Source: Saccharicrinis sp965230625 (GTDB taxonomy: Bacteria; Bacteroidota; Bacteroidia; Bacteroidales; Marinilabiliaceae). Taken from it: a stretch of DNA of 64,000 nt. Shown piece after piece: positions 17,074-26,418 of the stretch; the first letter of the stretch is position 1; the number at the start of each line of letters is the position of its first letter. Below the pieces are notes generated by a model, which was not told the origin of the DNA, made no database searches, and was given only the letters and a program-made list of their open reading frames with translations. Where the stretch lies: the NCBI GenBank assembly GCA_965230625.1, contig CBDDLL010000002.1, positions 868,001 to 932,000 on the forward strand, in the 5' to 3' direction. A program made the translations under genes and the position numbers.

Positions 17074-17583
17074 TTACTCTATTAATTTAATACTTACACT
17101 AGTAAAACTTTGGTTACCTCCATCGTCAGTAACGTATAGAAGAACATGATAATCGCCACCTGTGAATGGCAAGTCGTTTTCTGCATTCAACTTAGGTAAT
17201 ACAAAAAAAGTATCTACACTTACCTCTGAAGCTTTTGGCAAATTAGCACTCCAGTTTTGCAAGAAAGGATTTGTTGCGGCTATTTCACTAGTAGATAACT
17301 GAGGATTGAGTTCACATACTTCCTTATGATTGCCATGTGTATGGTGATCAAAATTATGATGTACATTTAACTTAAAGCCCTTTAAGTTTTCATTGTCACT
17401 CAGTTTAGCCTTTAAGAAAATAGTATCGCCAAAGGCACATGCCTCACATGGAGCAGGCGAAATTAATTCAATAATTTTCGGCTCTTCTACATCGTATGTT
17501 TCCTCATCGCTACACGCAAATGCGATAGTAAGCAGACTAGTTAATAACAACTGTGTTAACCACTTCAATTTCATTTTCTTCAT
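17074..17583 (-). CDS. His-rich DUF4625-like lipoprotein
   Basis: A 169-residue lipoprotein (signal KWLTQLLLTSLLTIAFAC). The mature domain resembles DUF4625 Ig-like lipoproteins of Bacteroidota. A cluster VHHNFDHHTHGNHKE (residues ~83-97) looks metal-binding, and a CxxC-like PCEAC sits near residue 45. The start lies inside the 3' end of the upstream gene (47 bp overlap), so translation is probably coupled. It is the last gene of the TonB receptor operon controlled by the cobalamin riboswitch, suggesting a surface or periplasmic capture protein for a metal or corrinoid; that role is inference. Confidence 0.75.
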   Translation of the reverse strand: MKKMKLKWLTQLLLTSLLTIAFACSDEETYDVEEPKIIELISPAPCEACAFGDTIFLKAKLSDNENLKGFKLNVHHNFDHHTHGNHKEVCELNPQLSTSEIAATNPFLQNWSANLPKASEVSVDTFFVLPKLNAENDLPFTGGDYHVLLYVTDDGGNQSFTSVSIKLIE

Positions 17584-18322
17584 TGTCAGATACTACTAAG
17601 TGAAACGATTGATTTCCTTTTTGACCATTCCAATCGTTGCTAATTACAACTTCTTTTTTTACAGTCGCTGTTTTTAAACCTTCAAAGTCAGCAGTAAATG
17701 TTTCGTCAATTACTTTAATTTCATCTTCTAACTTACCAGACTCAGGGTGATCATGTATTTCTAAGTGATAGCTAGCTAGAGTTTTTTCTCCATCAGCTGT
17801 AGCTGTAAATTCGATTACAACAGTTTCTCCAACAACAAAGTCTTTCGAGCTTTCATCTCTTTTGTTATAAAGTTTAAAGTTGCTGATGTGAGGAATTCCA
17901 GGATTCTCTTCAACCTCAATTTCAATTTCCTTAATAGTTACAGTATTGTTTTTAGCTCCAATTGTAATTTTAAAAGTATAATCGCCAGCAGGAGTGTCTG
18001 CTTCAACCATGGCATGCGTATGAATGTGTGCATTTCTTAGGTCGATAATTTCGTTTTCGTAAGTGTCGTCAACGATTGTTTTATTGTCGGCTTTTGAGAT
18101 GATTTCGAATTGGTAGTAATCTAAACGTGTATCTGGTTCAACCTCCACATCAAATTCTACACAAATTGATTCACCTTGCTTAAAGACTTTGCGCTCTGCA
18201 TCATGATCACCCATATAAAAATTTGAGATAGCAGGTGAGCTATCGTTGTTCGAATCATCATCTGAGCACGAGCTCAAGCATATAGCCAATACAGCTATAA
18301 AAATTAAACTTAACTTTTTCAT
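17537..18322 (-). CDS. Two-domain DUF4625-like lipoprotein
   Basis: A 261-residue lipoprotein (LIFIAVLAICLSSC, then Asp-rich linker). It contains two Ig-like DUF4625-type repeats (residues ~30-135 and ~145-255) with the same layout; His motifs AHIHTHAM and LEIHDHPESG sit at matching positions, candidate metal ligands. It lies 39 bp after the TonB receptor gene and overlaps the downstream lipoprotein gene. Together the three genes look like an outer-membrane uptake system in which lipoproteins deliver ligand to the receptor, as BtuG/BtuH-type proteins do for vitamin B12 in Bacteroides. Confidence 0.8.
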   Translation of the reverse strand: MKKLSLIFIAVLAICLSSCSDDDSNNDSSPAISNFYMGDHDAERKVFKQGESICVEFDVEVEPDTRLDYYQFEIISKADNKTIVDDTYENEIIDLRNAHIHTHAMVEADTPAGDYTFKITIGAKNNTVTIKEIEIEVEENPGIPHISNFKLYNKRDESSKDFVVGETVVIEFTATADGEKTLASYHLEIHDHPESGKLEDEIKVIDETFTADFEGLKTATVKKEVVISNDWNGQKGNQSFHLVVSDNEENEIEVVNTVVIN

Positions 18323-18361
18323 TTGTCTACGTTATTATAATTAAACATGAATAAAAATGCA

Positions 18362-20710
18362 TTAAAATGGCACTGTTAAAGTGCATTGTATGTTTCGTCC
18401 GGCTTCAGCCAGGTTTAGGCGTCGATAAATACTTTGATGAATAAAGTATTGGGTGTTTAATAAGTTATTAACTCGTATATTTAATTGAGGCGAATTCCTT
18501 CTTTTGCCTAGATTAGACGAAATACTACAGTAAGCTATTGTTGCGTCTTCTGTATATGATTCAGGAACTTCATTTGAAACTACACGGTCTTGTTTTGCCA
18601 AATACTTAACGCCGGCACCTAGTTCCATCTTGTAATCTGCCATACTTCCTTGGGTAAACTTATAAGTAGCGGAATTATCCGTTGACAATGGTGGCGTAAA
18701 GGGAAGTGCTCTCTTTAAATCTTTATTCTGTGCAAAAACATATTCAGTTACTGAGCAAAACTCAATCCATTGAAATGGTCTTAATTCCAAAACTAGTTCG
18801 CCTCCTAAGCGAATAGCTTCAGCTTCTTCGTAATTGTAAATCTGTCCAGCGCCTACAATGTCGTTAAACTCACCGGTAGGCATTGGAAATATGTAATTAC
18901 TAAAAAAACTATAGAAACCACTTGTTGTAAGATTTAGCCAAGGGCGCCTGATGTTTATCTCAAGGTCTAATTGATAAGCTTCTTCTGGTTTTAGGTTGTT
19001 ATTACCTATTTCGTAACGAGCCGAGGACCATATCATACCAAAAGCACTCAACTCTCGAATAGAAGGAAAACGAAAGCTTTTACCTGCATTAATTTTTGCA
19101 TGAATACTTGGTGTTAGTTGAGCTGATACGCCAATCATACCAGTAAAACTATCGAAGTTACGCTGTAAGGGGTGTGATAATATAGAATCGGTTTCATTTT
19201 GGTTTTTAGGATTGATGTATTTTTTAACATCAATCCCCCCCATGTCGTACCTTAATCCGGTATCAAAGTAAATTTCATTAGCAATTTGTGTGTGGTTATA
19301 TACAAAAGCTCCGGCTGTCCATTTGTTATAAGCAGGAATACTAAAGTCGAAGCCATCAATATTGTTTGTAATATATTGTGCATCAATACCTGTTTTAAGT
19401 TTTCCGCTTTTGTATTTTAATTGATAATTGGCATTGAGTGAAAAGGTTTGCAGGTTTAAGCCTGTACTTAAATGATGGTCTGGTATTTCAACTTTACCTG
19501 TAATATCGGTCAAATGATCGTAATCGTTATGTATATTATTCTGATAGCCTATGTTGGTTTCAATTTTGTTGCTTTCCCATATGAAATGTGTATGGTTCGA
19601 AATTCTAAAATGGTTCACTTCTTGGTTAGGAATTTGTATATCTCGCTGGCTTTTATCGTGGTCTATCGGCACCTGTGTTCTAATTTCTACACCAAAAGCA
19701 TCGGCATAAAAGCCGGATTTTCGATAAAGGTTTGAGAGTTCAAAAACAGTTTGTCCACCATTAAATAGGTAACCAAAGTTGGAGTGAAAAGCATATTCGC
19801 GCCCAGCTGTATTTTTGAGTCTCCCATTAATATACAAATCATAGGAGTTGTATTCGGTAGAATCCATAGGAACTCGCATATCGCCAAAGTTTAAATAAGT
19901 ACCACGCAACGTGTAAAAGAACTTGTCTTTTCTGCTCTTAACATTTACTGATGTACCCACAAAATCGTTGTTCGTTTTACCAATAACCTTAACATTGCCA
20001 TAGGTTTGTCCCTTTGAAGGAATAGCAGGGGGCAATATTTCTATAACACCAGCTACAGCATCGCTACCATATATAATAGAAGCCGGCCCTTTAATCACTT
20101 TTAGATTTTCTACCGCATATTGGTCAATTTCAAGACCGTGCGTTTCTCCCCATTGCTGTCCTTCTAGTTTTATGCCATTGTTAATGGTAGCCACACGGTT
20201 AAAACTCATCCCTCTAATGATGGGTTTTGAAGCCGATGAACCCATGTCAATAGAGCTGACACCTGCTATTTTGCCAAGTGTTTGCATTAAACTACCAGAT
20301 GCATTCTTGCTAATAAACTCCTGATCTACTTTTACGGCAGCAATACTCTGCATTTTAATTTCACGTGCATATCTATCAGCCGAAATGCTTACTTCGTCTA
20401 TGTTGGTGTCGCTTTCTTTTAGGGTAAAATTAAGTTTGAGATCCTTATCTTCTATTGTTATAGTTTTGTTTATGGTATTAAAGCCCAAATACGAAACACT
20501 AATGTTGTATACCCCTTGTTCAATATTGTTGATAACGAAATTTCCATCTTGGTCGCTTATGGCGCCATGCAGTCCATTGTTTATACTAATAGTACTAAAA
20601 GCAAGCGGACGCTTATGTGAATCGCATACCTTACCATAAATTTTTTTAGCATAAGCATGACTAATACTCATACACGTAAACAGCAAGAGTATTAAAGTTT
20701 TACTCTTCAT
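18362..20710 (-). CDS. TonB-dependent outer-membrane receptor (cobalamin-regulated)
   Basis: 782 residues: signal peptide (ILLLFTCMSISHAYA), carboxypeptidase-regulatory-like domain (~22-110, GKVCDSHKRPLAFSTI), plug domain (~120-225; PIIRGMSFNRVATINNG and VIKGPASIIYGSDAVAGVI) and a 22-strand-type beta-barrel ending in ...TVPF with the usual C-terminal aromatic. It imports a scarce ligand across the outer membrane using TonB energy. The cobalamin riboswitch upstream argues for cobalamin, another corrinoid or cobalt as substrate; the His-rich lipoproteins downstream would also fit a metal. First gene of a three-gene operon. Confidence 0.92.
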   Translation of the reverse strand: MKSKTLILLLFTCMSISHAYAKKIYGKVCDSHKRPLAFSTISINNGLHGAISDQDGNFVINNIEQGVYNISVSYLGFNTINKTITIEDKDLKLNFTLKESDTNIDEVSISADRYAREIKMQSIAAVKVDQEFISKNASGSLMQTLGKIAGVSSIDMGSSASKPIIRGMSFNRVATINNGIKLEGQQWGETHGLEIDQYAVENLKVIKGPASIIYGSDAVAGVIEILPPAIPSKGQTYGNVKVIGKTNNDFVGTSVNVKSRKDKFFYTLRGTYLNFGDMRVPMDSTEYNSYDLYINGRLKNTAGREYAFHSNFGYLFNGGQTVFELSNLYRKSGFYADAFGVEIRTQVPIDHDKSQRDIQIPNQEVNHFRISNHTHFIWESNKIETNIGYQNNIHNDYDHLTDITGKVEIPDHHLSTGLNLQTFSLNANYQLKYKSGKLKTGIDAQYITNNIDGFDFSIPAYNKWTAGAFVYNHTQIANEIYFDTGLRYDMGGIDVKKYINPKNQNETDSILSHPLQRNFDSFTGMIGVSAQLTPSIHAKINAGKSFRFPSIRELSAFGMIWSSARYEIGNNNLKPEEAYQLDLEINIRRPWLNLTTSGFYSFFSNYIFPMPTGEFNDIVGAGQIYNYEEAEAIRLGGELVLELRPFQWIEFCSVTEYVFAQNKDLKRALPFTPPLSTDNSATYKFTQGSMADYKMELGAGVKYLAKQDRVVSNEVPESYTEDATIAYCSISSNLGKRRNSPQLNIRVNNLLNTQYFIHQSIYRRLNLAEAGRNIQCTLTVPF

Positions 20711-20831
20711 GATCAGTTTATTATTTTGAGGAAACTAACAGGGAAAGCGTTATACTTATTTGCAGTATAATGTAAGTGGTTGCCTAAACACAAACTAACT
20801 TCTATTCCCGGAAGTTTCATTAGTAATATAC

Positions 20832-21030
20832 TTAGGCAGGTTTCCTGACTTATCTCTGTTTTATAAAACCTTCTCGCCTTTCAGGCAATGGTAATGAGAT
20901 ATATAAAACATTGTTCGTTACCGAACTGAGAATCACAGTAGCGGGCACTGTTGCCGATTTTAACGACATTCCCTTTTAACAATTTAACACGGTGTTTAAA
21001 TTGTTCACCTAATTCGAGCGCAAACCTATA
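20832..21030 (-). ncRNA. Cobalamin riboswitch
   Basis: Read on the minus strand it shows the conserved landmarks in order: TTAGGTG, AAAAGGGAA, a GTGCCCGCTACTGTGA block and the B12 box AGTCAGGAAACCTGCC, followed ~120 bases later by the TonB receptor start. Binding of adenosylcobalamin normally shuts off the downstream operon. Confidence 0.92.
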
Positions 21031-21180
21031 CAAAAATATATTCGTTACAAATATTAATTTTCAATCTCATTCTATTTAAACAAATTCTATATAAAAATTA
21101 AGGTTAAGAATTTAACTTGTAATTTATACCTCAGCACAAAAAAGCTTACTATATATCCTCATATATAATATAGAAGTATT

Positions 21181-21211
21181 ATCATTAGTGGGCTCTTAAA
21201 ACCCATTAATG
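21181..21211. repeat. Hairpin repeat, copy 1
   Basis: ATCATTAGTGGGCTCTTAAA continuing to ACCCATTAATG is a stem-loop with CATTAGTGGG facing CCCATTAATG. A close copy (22 of the first 24 bases) lies at 25248. It is placed between divergent transcription units. Confidence 0.6.
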
Positions 21212-21279
21212 TGTAGAAGTTTAACAAAGTATAATTTTGAGATATTAACCATTCGTTACAAATTCACCGATAAACGTAA

Positions 21280-21287
21280 TACATTTG
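21280..21287 (+). promoter_or_regulatory. Promoter -7 element for the WYL regulator gene
   Basis: TACATTTG fits the Bacteroidota -7 consensus TAnnTTTG, 37 bp before the chosen start codon. Repeated CGTTAC motifs around it could be a binding site for the regulator itself. Confidence 0.4.
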
Positions 21288-21323
21288 TCGTTACTTTGTA
21301 ATGCAAAAAACACGACACAGATT

Positions 21324-22025
21324 ATGAATAGACTTGACAGACTAACAAGCATACTCATACAACTTCAATCTAAACAACTGATAACCGCTCGCGAAATAGC
21401 TGAACGTTTTGAAGTTACGAAAAGGACAATTTACAGAGATATTCAAACATTAAGACTTGCAGGAGTACCAATTGGTGAAGAAGAAGGGAAAGGTTATTTT
21501 TTAGTTGAAGGTTATCGTTTGCCACCTGTAATGTTCACAATGGAAGAAGCAAGATCGTTGATAACTACGAGTAAGATTTTGAACTACCATACCGAAGATT
21601 CTCTAAAACAAAATTACGAATCGGCACTTTTGAAAATAAAGGCAGTTTTATCGACTAAGGACAAAGACAAATTAGAATTTTTAAATTCAAGAATTGGATT
21701 TCAGAAACCATGGGCTCCTACAAGTTTGTATTTAGACAATATCCAGCATTCAATTACAGAAAATGTAAAACTGAAAATAATATATCAATCAAGAGGAAAA
21801 GAGCAGCCAACAGAACGAATAATTCAACCTTATGCAGTTTATTTCAGTGGCACTGTTTGGTCTGTTATTGCCTTTTGTGAGTTTCGACAAGAAATAAGAG
21901 AGTTTCGCCTTGACAGAATAAAAGAGCTCAAATTACAACAAACTCATTTCAAACCCGACAAATCTTTCAACATTGAACACTATTTAGAAGAGCGCTCAAA
22001 AAGATTATATGAACCCCTGACATAA
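21324..22025 (+). CDS. WYL-domain transcriptional regulator (YafY/DeoR-like HTH)
   Basis: 233 residues from the ATG of MNRLDRLTSILIQLQ, the standard start of this family; the upstream frame extension is not conserved. The N-terminal HTH_11/DeoR-type winged helix includes ITAREIAERFEVTKRTIYRD (residues ~22-41). A WYL ligand-binding domain follows (~130-215; PYAVYFSGTVWSVIAFCEF, FRLDRIKEL). Such regulators sense nucleic-acid-related or small ligands and often control the next gene, here an alpha/beta hydrolase 45 bp downstream. Confidence 0.9.
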   Translation: MNRLDRLTSILIQLQSKQLITAREIAERFEVTKRTIYRDIQTLRLAGVPIGEEEGKGYFLVEGYRLPPVMFTMEEARSLITTSKILNYHTEDSLKQNYESALLKIKAVLSTKDKDKLEFLNSRIGFQKPWAPTSLYLDNIQHSITENVKLKIIYQSRGKEQPTERIIQPYAVYFSGTVWSVIAFCEFRQEIREFRLDRIKELKLQQTHFKPDKSFNIEHYLEERSKRLYEPLT

Positions 22026-22070
22026 GGCTGTCCTATGTGCCATTTATTTTTGCTCAAAATTCAAACTAAA

Positions 22071-22952
22071 ATGAGTATAAAAGCAATTTTATTAATCGTC
22101 ATTGCTTCACTTTCAGTTAGTATAAGCAAGGCACAAACACAGGAAAAAATGACAGCAAAAAGAATCACTATCAGAGAAAAAAAAGTTGAAATCAACTATT
22201 TTAAACTAGGACAAGGCGATACAACACTTCTCTTTTTACACGGTTGGTGTATTAATGCTACTTATTGGAAAAATCAAATAGATTTTTTTTCTAAAAACTA
22301 CTGTGTTTACGCAATTGACCTGCCAGGATTTGGCAAATCCAAAACAGAGAGATCCAACTGGACAATTGAAGAATATGCCAATGATGTAGCTGCATTTATT
22401 GACACAATGAACCTAAAAAATGTTGTAATCATCGGACATTCTATGGCAGGTGAAATTATGTTGCAAACAGCATTAACTAATAATTCAAAAATAGCAGGCA
22501 TTGTAGGTGTTGACAATTTCAAAATAATTGACGTTGAATTTACACCAGAACAAATGAAACAAATGACCGATTTTTTTCCAATGCTCGAAAAGGATTTTAA
22601 AAATTCAGCACCTGTATATGCAGATATGATGCTTTTTCACCCAACAACTTCAGTAGAAGTAAAAGACAGAGTAAAAACTGATTTTGCAAATAGCGATTCC
22701 GTTATTGGTTATGGAACATTTATGAACCAAATGCAATATTCTAATACAGATGCACAAAGGCTAGAACAGCTTAATTACAAGTTATATTTAATAAATAGTG
22801 ACGGTTTTCCAACAAATGAAACTGGACTAAAAAACCATTGTCAAAGTGGATTTCAAGTAGAAACCATCTCTGCAACTGGACATTATCCTATGATAGAAAA
22901 ACCAATGGAGTTTAATTTGATATTAGAAAAAGTGTTGAAAGAAATGAAATAA
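22071..22952 (+). CDS. Exported alpha/beta hydrolase
   Basis: 293 residues from the ATG of MSIKAILLIVIASLS, which gives a clean signal peptide ending SISKAQ. The fold shows the oxyanion loop HGWC, the nucleophile elbow GHSMAG (Ser near residue 123) and a catalytic His in ATGHYPMIE near the C-terminus. Substrate unknown; likely an esterase or lipase-type enzyme in the periplasm. Probably an operon with the WYL regulator. An attC-like palindrome begins just after the stop. Confidence 0.88.
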   Translation: MSIKAILLIVIASLSVSISKAQTQEKMTAKRITIREKKVEINYFKLGQGDTTLLFLHGWCINATYWKNQIDFFSKNYCVYAIDLPGFGKSKTERSNWTIEEYANDVAAFIDTMNLKNVVIIGHSMAGEIMLQTALTNNSKIAGIVGVDNFKIIDVEFTPEQMKQMTDFFPMLEKDFKNSAPVYADMMLFHPTTSVEVKDRVKTDFANSDSVIGYGTFMNQMQYSNTDAQRLEQLNYKLYLINSDGFPTNETGLKNHCQSGFQVETISATGHYPMIEKPMEFNLILEKVLKEMK

Positions 22953-22957
22953 AAACT

Positions 22958-23092
22958 GCTAATATTTCGTATAAGTAATGGCAGGTAAATTACTAAATAT
23001 CAAGGTTTGCATCCCGCTCAAACTGAGTAGTGGTTTGATAAGAAAGTACCATGCAACCTGTCACTACTCATACCATTTACCGTAAAAAGGGA
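22958..23092 (+). repeat. Repeat family C / attC-like palindrome
   Basis: The left arm CGTATAAGTAATGGCAGG faces the right arm CCTGTCACTACTCATACC. The interior TTTGCATCCCGCTCAAAC and the block CTGTCACTACTCATACC recur at 59.63 kb and partly at 12.47 kb. Confidence 0.55.
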
Positions 23093-23313
23093 AAATAACA
23101 ATACTACAATTGACTTAATGCCAACACAATACAACTGTTTGTTTTGATATTAAGGGAATACAATATACCATACAAAAGGATAAACAAAACACCTGAAAAA
23201 TATCAGAAAACCTGTTGATAACTTTGGTTTTTTTTTATTTGTTATAATCCTAAATATTGATGTTTTTACTTAATACGGAAAAATTTATAAATAAAAAGAA
23301 AAATCTAGAGATG

Positions 23314-23345
23314 CTGTAGCCTTTCCTTTTTAAGGAAGACTACAG
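23314..23345 (-). terminator. Terminator hairpin for the beta-helix gene
   Basis: CTGTAG-CTTTCC faces GGAAG-CTACAG, and read on the minus strand it is followed by a T-rich run. It lies 70 bp beyond the stop of the minus-strand beta-helix gene. Confidence 0.6.
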
Positions 23346-23415
23346 TATGATGTTATAAATTAGATAATCAAATAACATCATTTTTTACAATTATAGGTTA
23401 TGATTTAATATATAT

Positions 23416-25157
23416 CTAATTGTTTATTGGGTATTCATAACCAAAGATGATGTTATTTTCACTGAGGCATCCTTCTTTTTCTCCTGAAAGCCAAATTCCA
23501 TAGCCAGGAGTGCTGTTACTTCCTAGGTATGTTAATTGATTATCTGTAGCAACAAAGCCTTGCGAATTTAATACGTATATGGCAGTTTCATAACTTGAAA
23601 CTTGATTTCCTTCTAACAAGTTATCTTTAATTTTTATTATAGTATCATTTTCCCAATCTGCTAACCTAATCCCATTGTTTATTGATTGAACAATTTTATT
23701 ATTCTTTATAATTGTACCTATACTATTAGTAAGATAAATACCATAATAAGGGTTCTTAATCGTATTGTCAGAAATTACCGCTCCAATGGGCATTGAAGGT
23801 GCACTGTTTTTAATTCCTATACCACCATTCATAGATAATATATTATTTTGAACAATGAGTTGTATATTCGCATTTATCGAAGTGTTTAGTCCAACTGTTG
23901 ATGAAGATACTTGATCATCTGATATAACAATATTATTTTTGATATTTCCTCCTGACCATTCTAAATATATCCCCGTAACACCGTCCGAAAGGTGTAGTTC
24001 ATTGTTCTCAATATCAAATTCATTAATTGAATCATTCTTTGCGTATAAAGCTATTCCCTTTTCGATTGCTGATATATAATTCTTTTCTATTATTCCTTTA
24101 TGTAGTCCATTTGAGGCTTGAATACCTTGCTTGCAATTAATAATCGTATTTCCCCTAATGATTATATTTTCCTGTGTCCAATCAAGTTTTATTCCATATG
24201 GATCTGAACTATCTTTTCCATCCCTTTTTTCTACTAAATTAGAAATAAAATTATCAATTGCCATACAGTTTTTTGCGGTTAAACAATTTGTTCTTTCATC
24301 CGAATCTCTTACTATATGCCCAAAGCGAATTCCTGGTCCTCCTTTATAAACCCCATTATTTTTTTCAGTTATTTTTATTATATTATTTTTAACAATAGTA
24401 CCATAGTCATTCACCGTTATCATTGCGGCAGAAGCATTGTAAATGCTATTGTAAGCAATTACATTTCCCCAACCATTCTCAATGCTTATGCCATCTTCTT
24501 TAATAATTCCTTCAGTACCTATACCAGACCATCCATTGTATGTTGTATTATGAGAAACAATACAGTTTCGGCAACCTCGCAAGTTTATAATCTCTCCTTG
24601 GGCAGAATATAACGTTGAATTGGAAATAACACAATTCGTGGATTCAGTCAATTGTATTTGAGAAGTATTACCCACATTTTTATCAACCTTTTGTTTATGG
24701 ATAACAATATTGTTTAATAAAACATTGTCACTGTTCACAACCTCTATCCTGCCAACTTTTGATTCATCTGATACAGATTTTGACCTATAAGATTCGTTAT
24801 TGTCAATAATTAGATTATTAATTGTAATATTAGTTGAATTTGAAATATTTATTCCCTTACCATCAAAATTAAACTGACAAATAGAGCCATTACCTTCAAT
24901 TGTTAAGTCAGAAATATTCTCAATTTTAAACAATTCTTCATCAAACATATATATATATAACCTTTAGCTAAAGTTATTACATTATTACTTCTGATTTCAG
25001 AGATAAAGTCAAGGTTGGATGAACTAACTTCAACAGACTTTAGATTAACCTCATGATTAAAATCCTCATTTATTTTCTCTAATTCTTTTGAACAGGAAGA
25101 TAATGATAAACAAAGAACTAGTAAAAATACAAAATTGCAATTAATGTAATTTTTCAT
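23416..25157 (-). pseudogene. Parallel beta-helix lipoprotein, frame-shifted at a (TA)7 tract
   Basis: The 5' part (25157 down) encodes a lipoprotein signal (FLLVLCLSLSSC) and ~50 residues. The main part (from 24948) encodes ~510 residues of right-handed beta-helix repeats in the NosD/pectate-lyase style (repeated N-N-x-I and I-x-x-N ladders; NCVISNSTLYSA, KNNIIKI). The two frames meet at a run of seven AT dinucleotides (24946-24959). With one TA fewer they would join as a single ~580-residue lipoprotein reading ...AKGYIYMFDEELFKIEN. Beta-helix proteins of this kind bind or cleave polysaccharide. This may be a phase-variable gene switched OFF, a dead gene or a sequencing slip. Confidence 0.75.
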
Positions 25158-25247
25158 AATATATTTTTTTAACGTTATTATTATTCTGTCTCCTAATTAA
25201 AAGAAAAAAGTTAGTACAATAAAGTTATTTCCTATTTTAATATTGAA

Positions 25248-25277
25248 ATCATTAGGGGGCGCTTAAAACCCAATGAT
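25248..25277. repeat. Hairpin repeat, copy 2
   Basis: ATCATTAGGGGGCGCTTAAA continuing to ACCCAATGAT; the ends ATCATT-GGG and CCCAATGAT are perfectly complementary. Compared with copy 1 at 21181 the arms differ but remain paired. Confidence 0.6.
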
Positions 25278-25296
25278 TATTAATTGATTTTTTTTA

Positions 25297-25670
25297 GTTC
25301 TTTGACATTTTTGCAATCATTTTTCGTACATACCTCTTTTACAAGCGCTTTGTCAAATAGAGATATATTAAAAATTTGTAGGATTTCGTAGATTGAGCGG
25401 TCTACTTTCAATCTGTTACCAATTATGGCAACAAGACAATGTGCAATAGCAACTATTTTTGTGACTAAAAGTTCTTACACGCCTATTACCCTCGTGTTTT
25501 TTAACAATCCTGTCAAAGACACGACTGGGTAAAAAATCTGTAAGTTGAGCGAAAATATATTTGCCTTGATTGATGAATAATTGCTTGTTTAGATGCAAAA
25601 TATCCATAATTCAAATCGTCACGCTGTCAAAAATCGCTACAAGTACAACTAACAAAGAATTTCAAAGAAC
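25297..25670 (-). mobile_element. Deleted IS4-family element (MITE-like remnant)
   Basis: The ends GTTCTTTGACATT and, inverted, GTTCTTTGAAATT match at 12 of 13 positions. Inside, the minus strand from 25607 encodes the N-terminus typical of IS4-type transposases with a DUF4372 domain (GKYIFAQLTDFLPSRVFDRI, VKKHEGNRRVR), after which the frame is lost and most of the gene is missing. About 374 bp remain of an element that is normally above 1.2 kb. It is non-autonomous. Confidence 0.75.
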
Positions 25671-25747
25671 GTTTTTAAATTTAAATCACCCACTTGTGAG
25701 GTTACATTGTTTCTAATATTCTGCGCCCTATTGGAGCTTTTAATACA

Positions 25748-25996
25748 TTGCCAGCTAAATCAACACTGGAAGAAAGACAGGAAAACGAAGTGATATATTA
25801 CGATTATCATCAAGAAACTTTACCTTTTGCATTTGACACTTCTAAAATTGTCCCAATGTCTTATTCTTATAATTTTCAACCTATGATTTTTAGTGGGATC
25901 TGGATTTCAACACCAATTGATTTGATAAAACTGATTCCAGAAAAGCTCGGTAGAATTACTAAATATCCTGATATTGACTTATTTGATAAACATTAA
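25748..25996 (+). pseudogene. Probable C-terminal fragment of an unknown gene
   Basis: An 82-residue frame with a TTG start; the open frame continues upstream to a stop at 25697 without an ATG (ILRPIGAFNTLPAKS). No recognised domain and no signal peptide. Its position right after the IS4 remnant suggests truncation by that element. Confidence 0.4.
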
Positions 25997-26164
25997 CGGC
26001 ATACAACTTTTTGTATCGGTCATAGTGGATTAAATTCATATTTCAAGGTCAGTACCCGAATTTACCATGGTATTTACTGCCTTAATCATTCACAAATTAC
26101 CAGACACTTCAAGACTTACCTCTTTCAAGCTTATCTCTTAGTGACGGTTGGACGCATTACCTTC
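25997..26164 (+). other. Intergenic segment before repeat B
   Basis: No gene seen. It contains TTACCATGGTATTTAC, a short inverted repeat, but no clear arm pairing over a longer range. Confidence 0.3.
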
Positions 26165-26298
26165 TCCTGCTCGAGACTTGCACCCTATAGATAATTTGAT
26201 GTAAGCCCTTTACCGAGGTTTATTGAAGATAATTTGTATTTTTGAACTATTCAACAAATTCGGGTGTGGGTGTACATCAGCGCATGCAAGGCACACAA
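26165..26298 (+). repeat. Dispersed repeat family B, copy 1
   Basis: Shares the ordered blocks GACTTGCACCCTAT, GAGGTTTATTGAAGATAATT, TTCGGGTGT and a GCATGCAAGGCACACA tail with copies at 47076 and 54471. Each copy lies 70-180 bp upstream of a gene for an exported or hypothetical protein. Function unknown. Confidence 0.65.
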
Positions 26299-26418
26299 AA
26301 TGTGTAAAAATGCATAAAACGAATTTTACACTAACCATTCCGCTTATAAAAAAACAAGTAAAATCTGGTTCTAAGAATATTAACTAATATATAAAGGTCG
26401 AACTATTAATTTAGAGTA

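Noticed and set aside
23416..24948. Independent cytoplasmic beta-helix protein starting at the internal ATG
   Set aside because: The preceding frame supplies a lipoprotein signal that joins seamlessly if one TA unit is removed, so a single exported protein is more likely.
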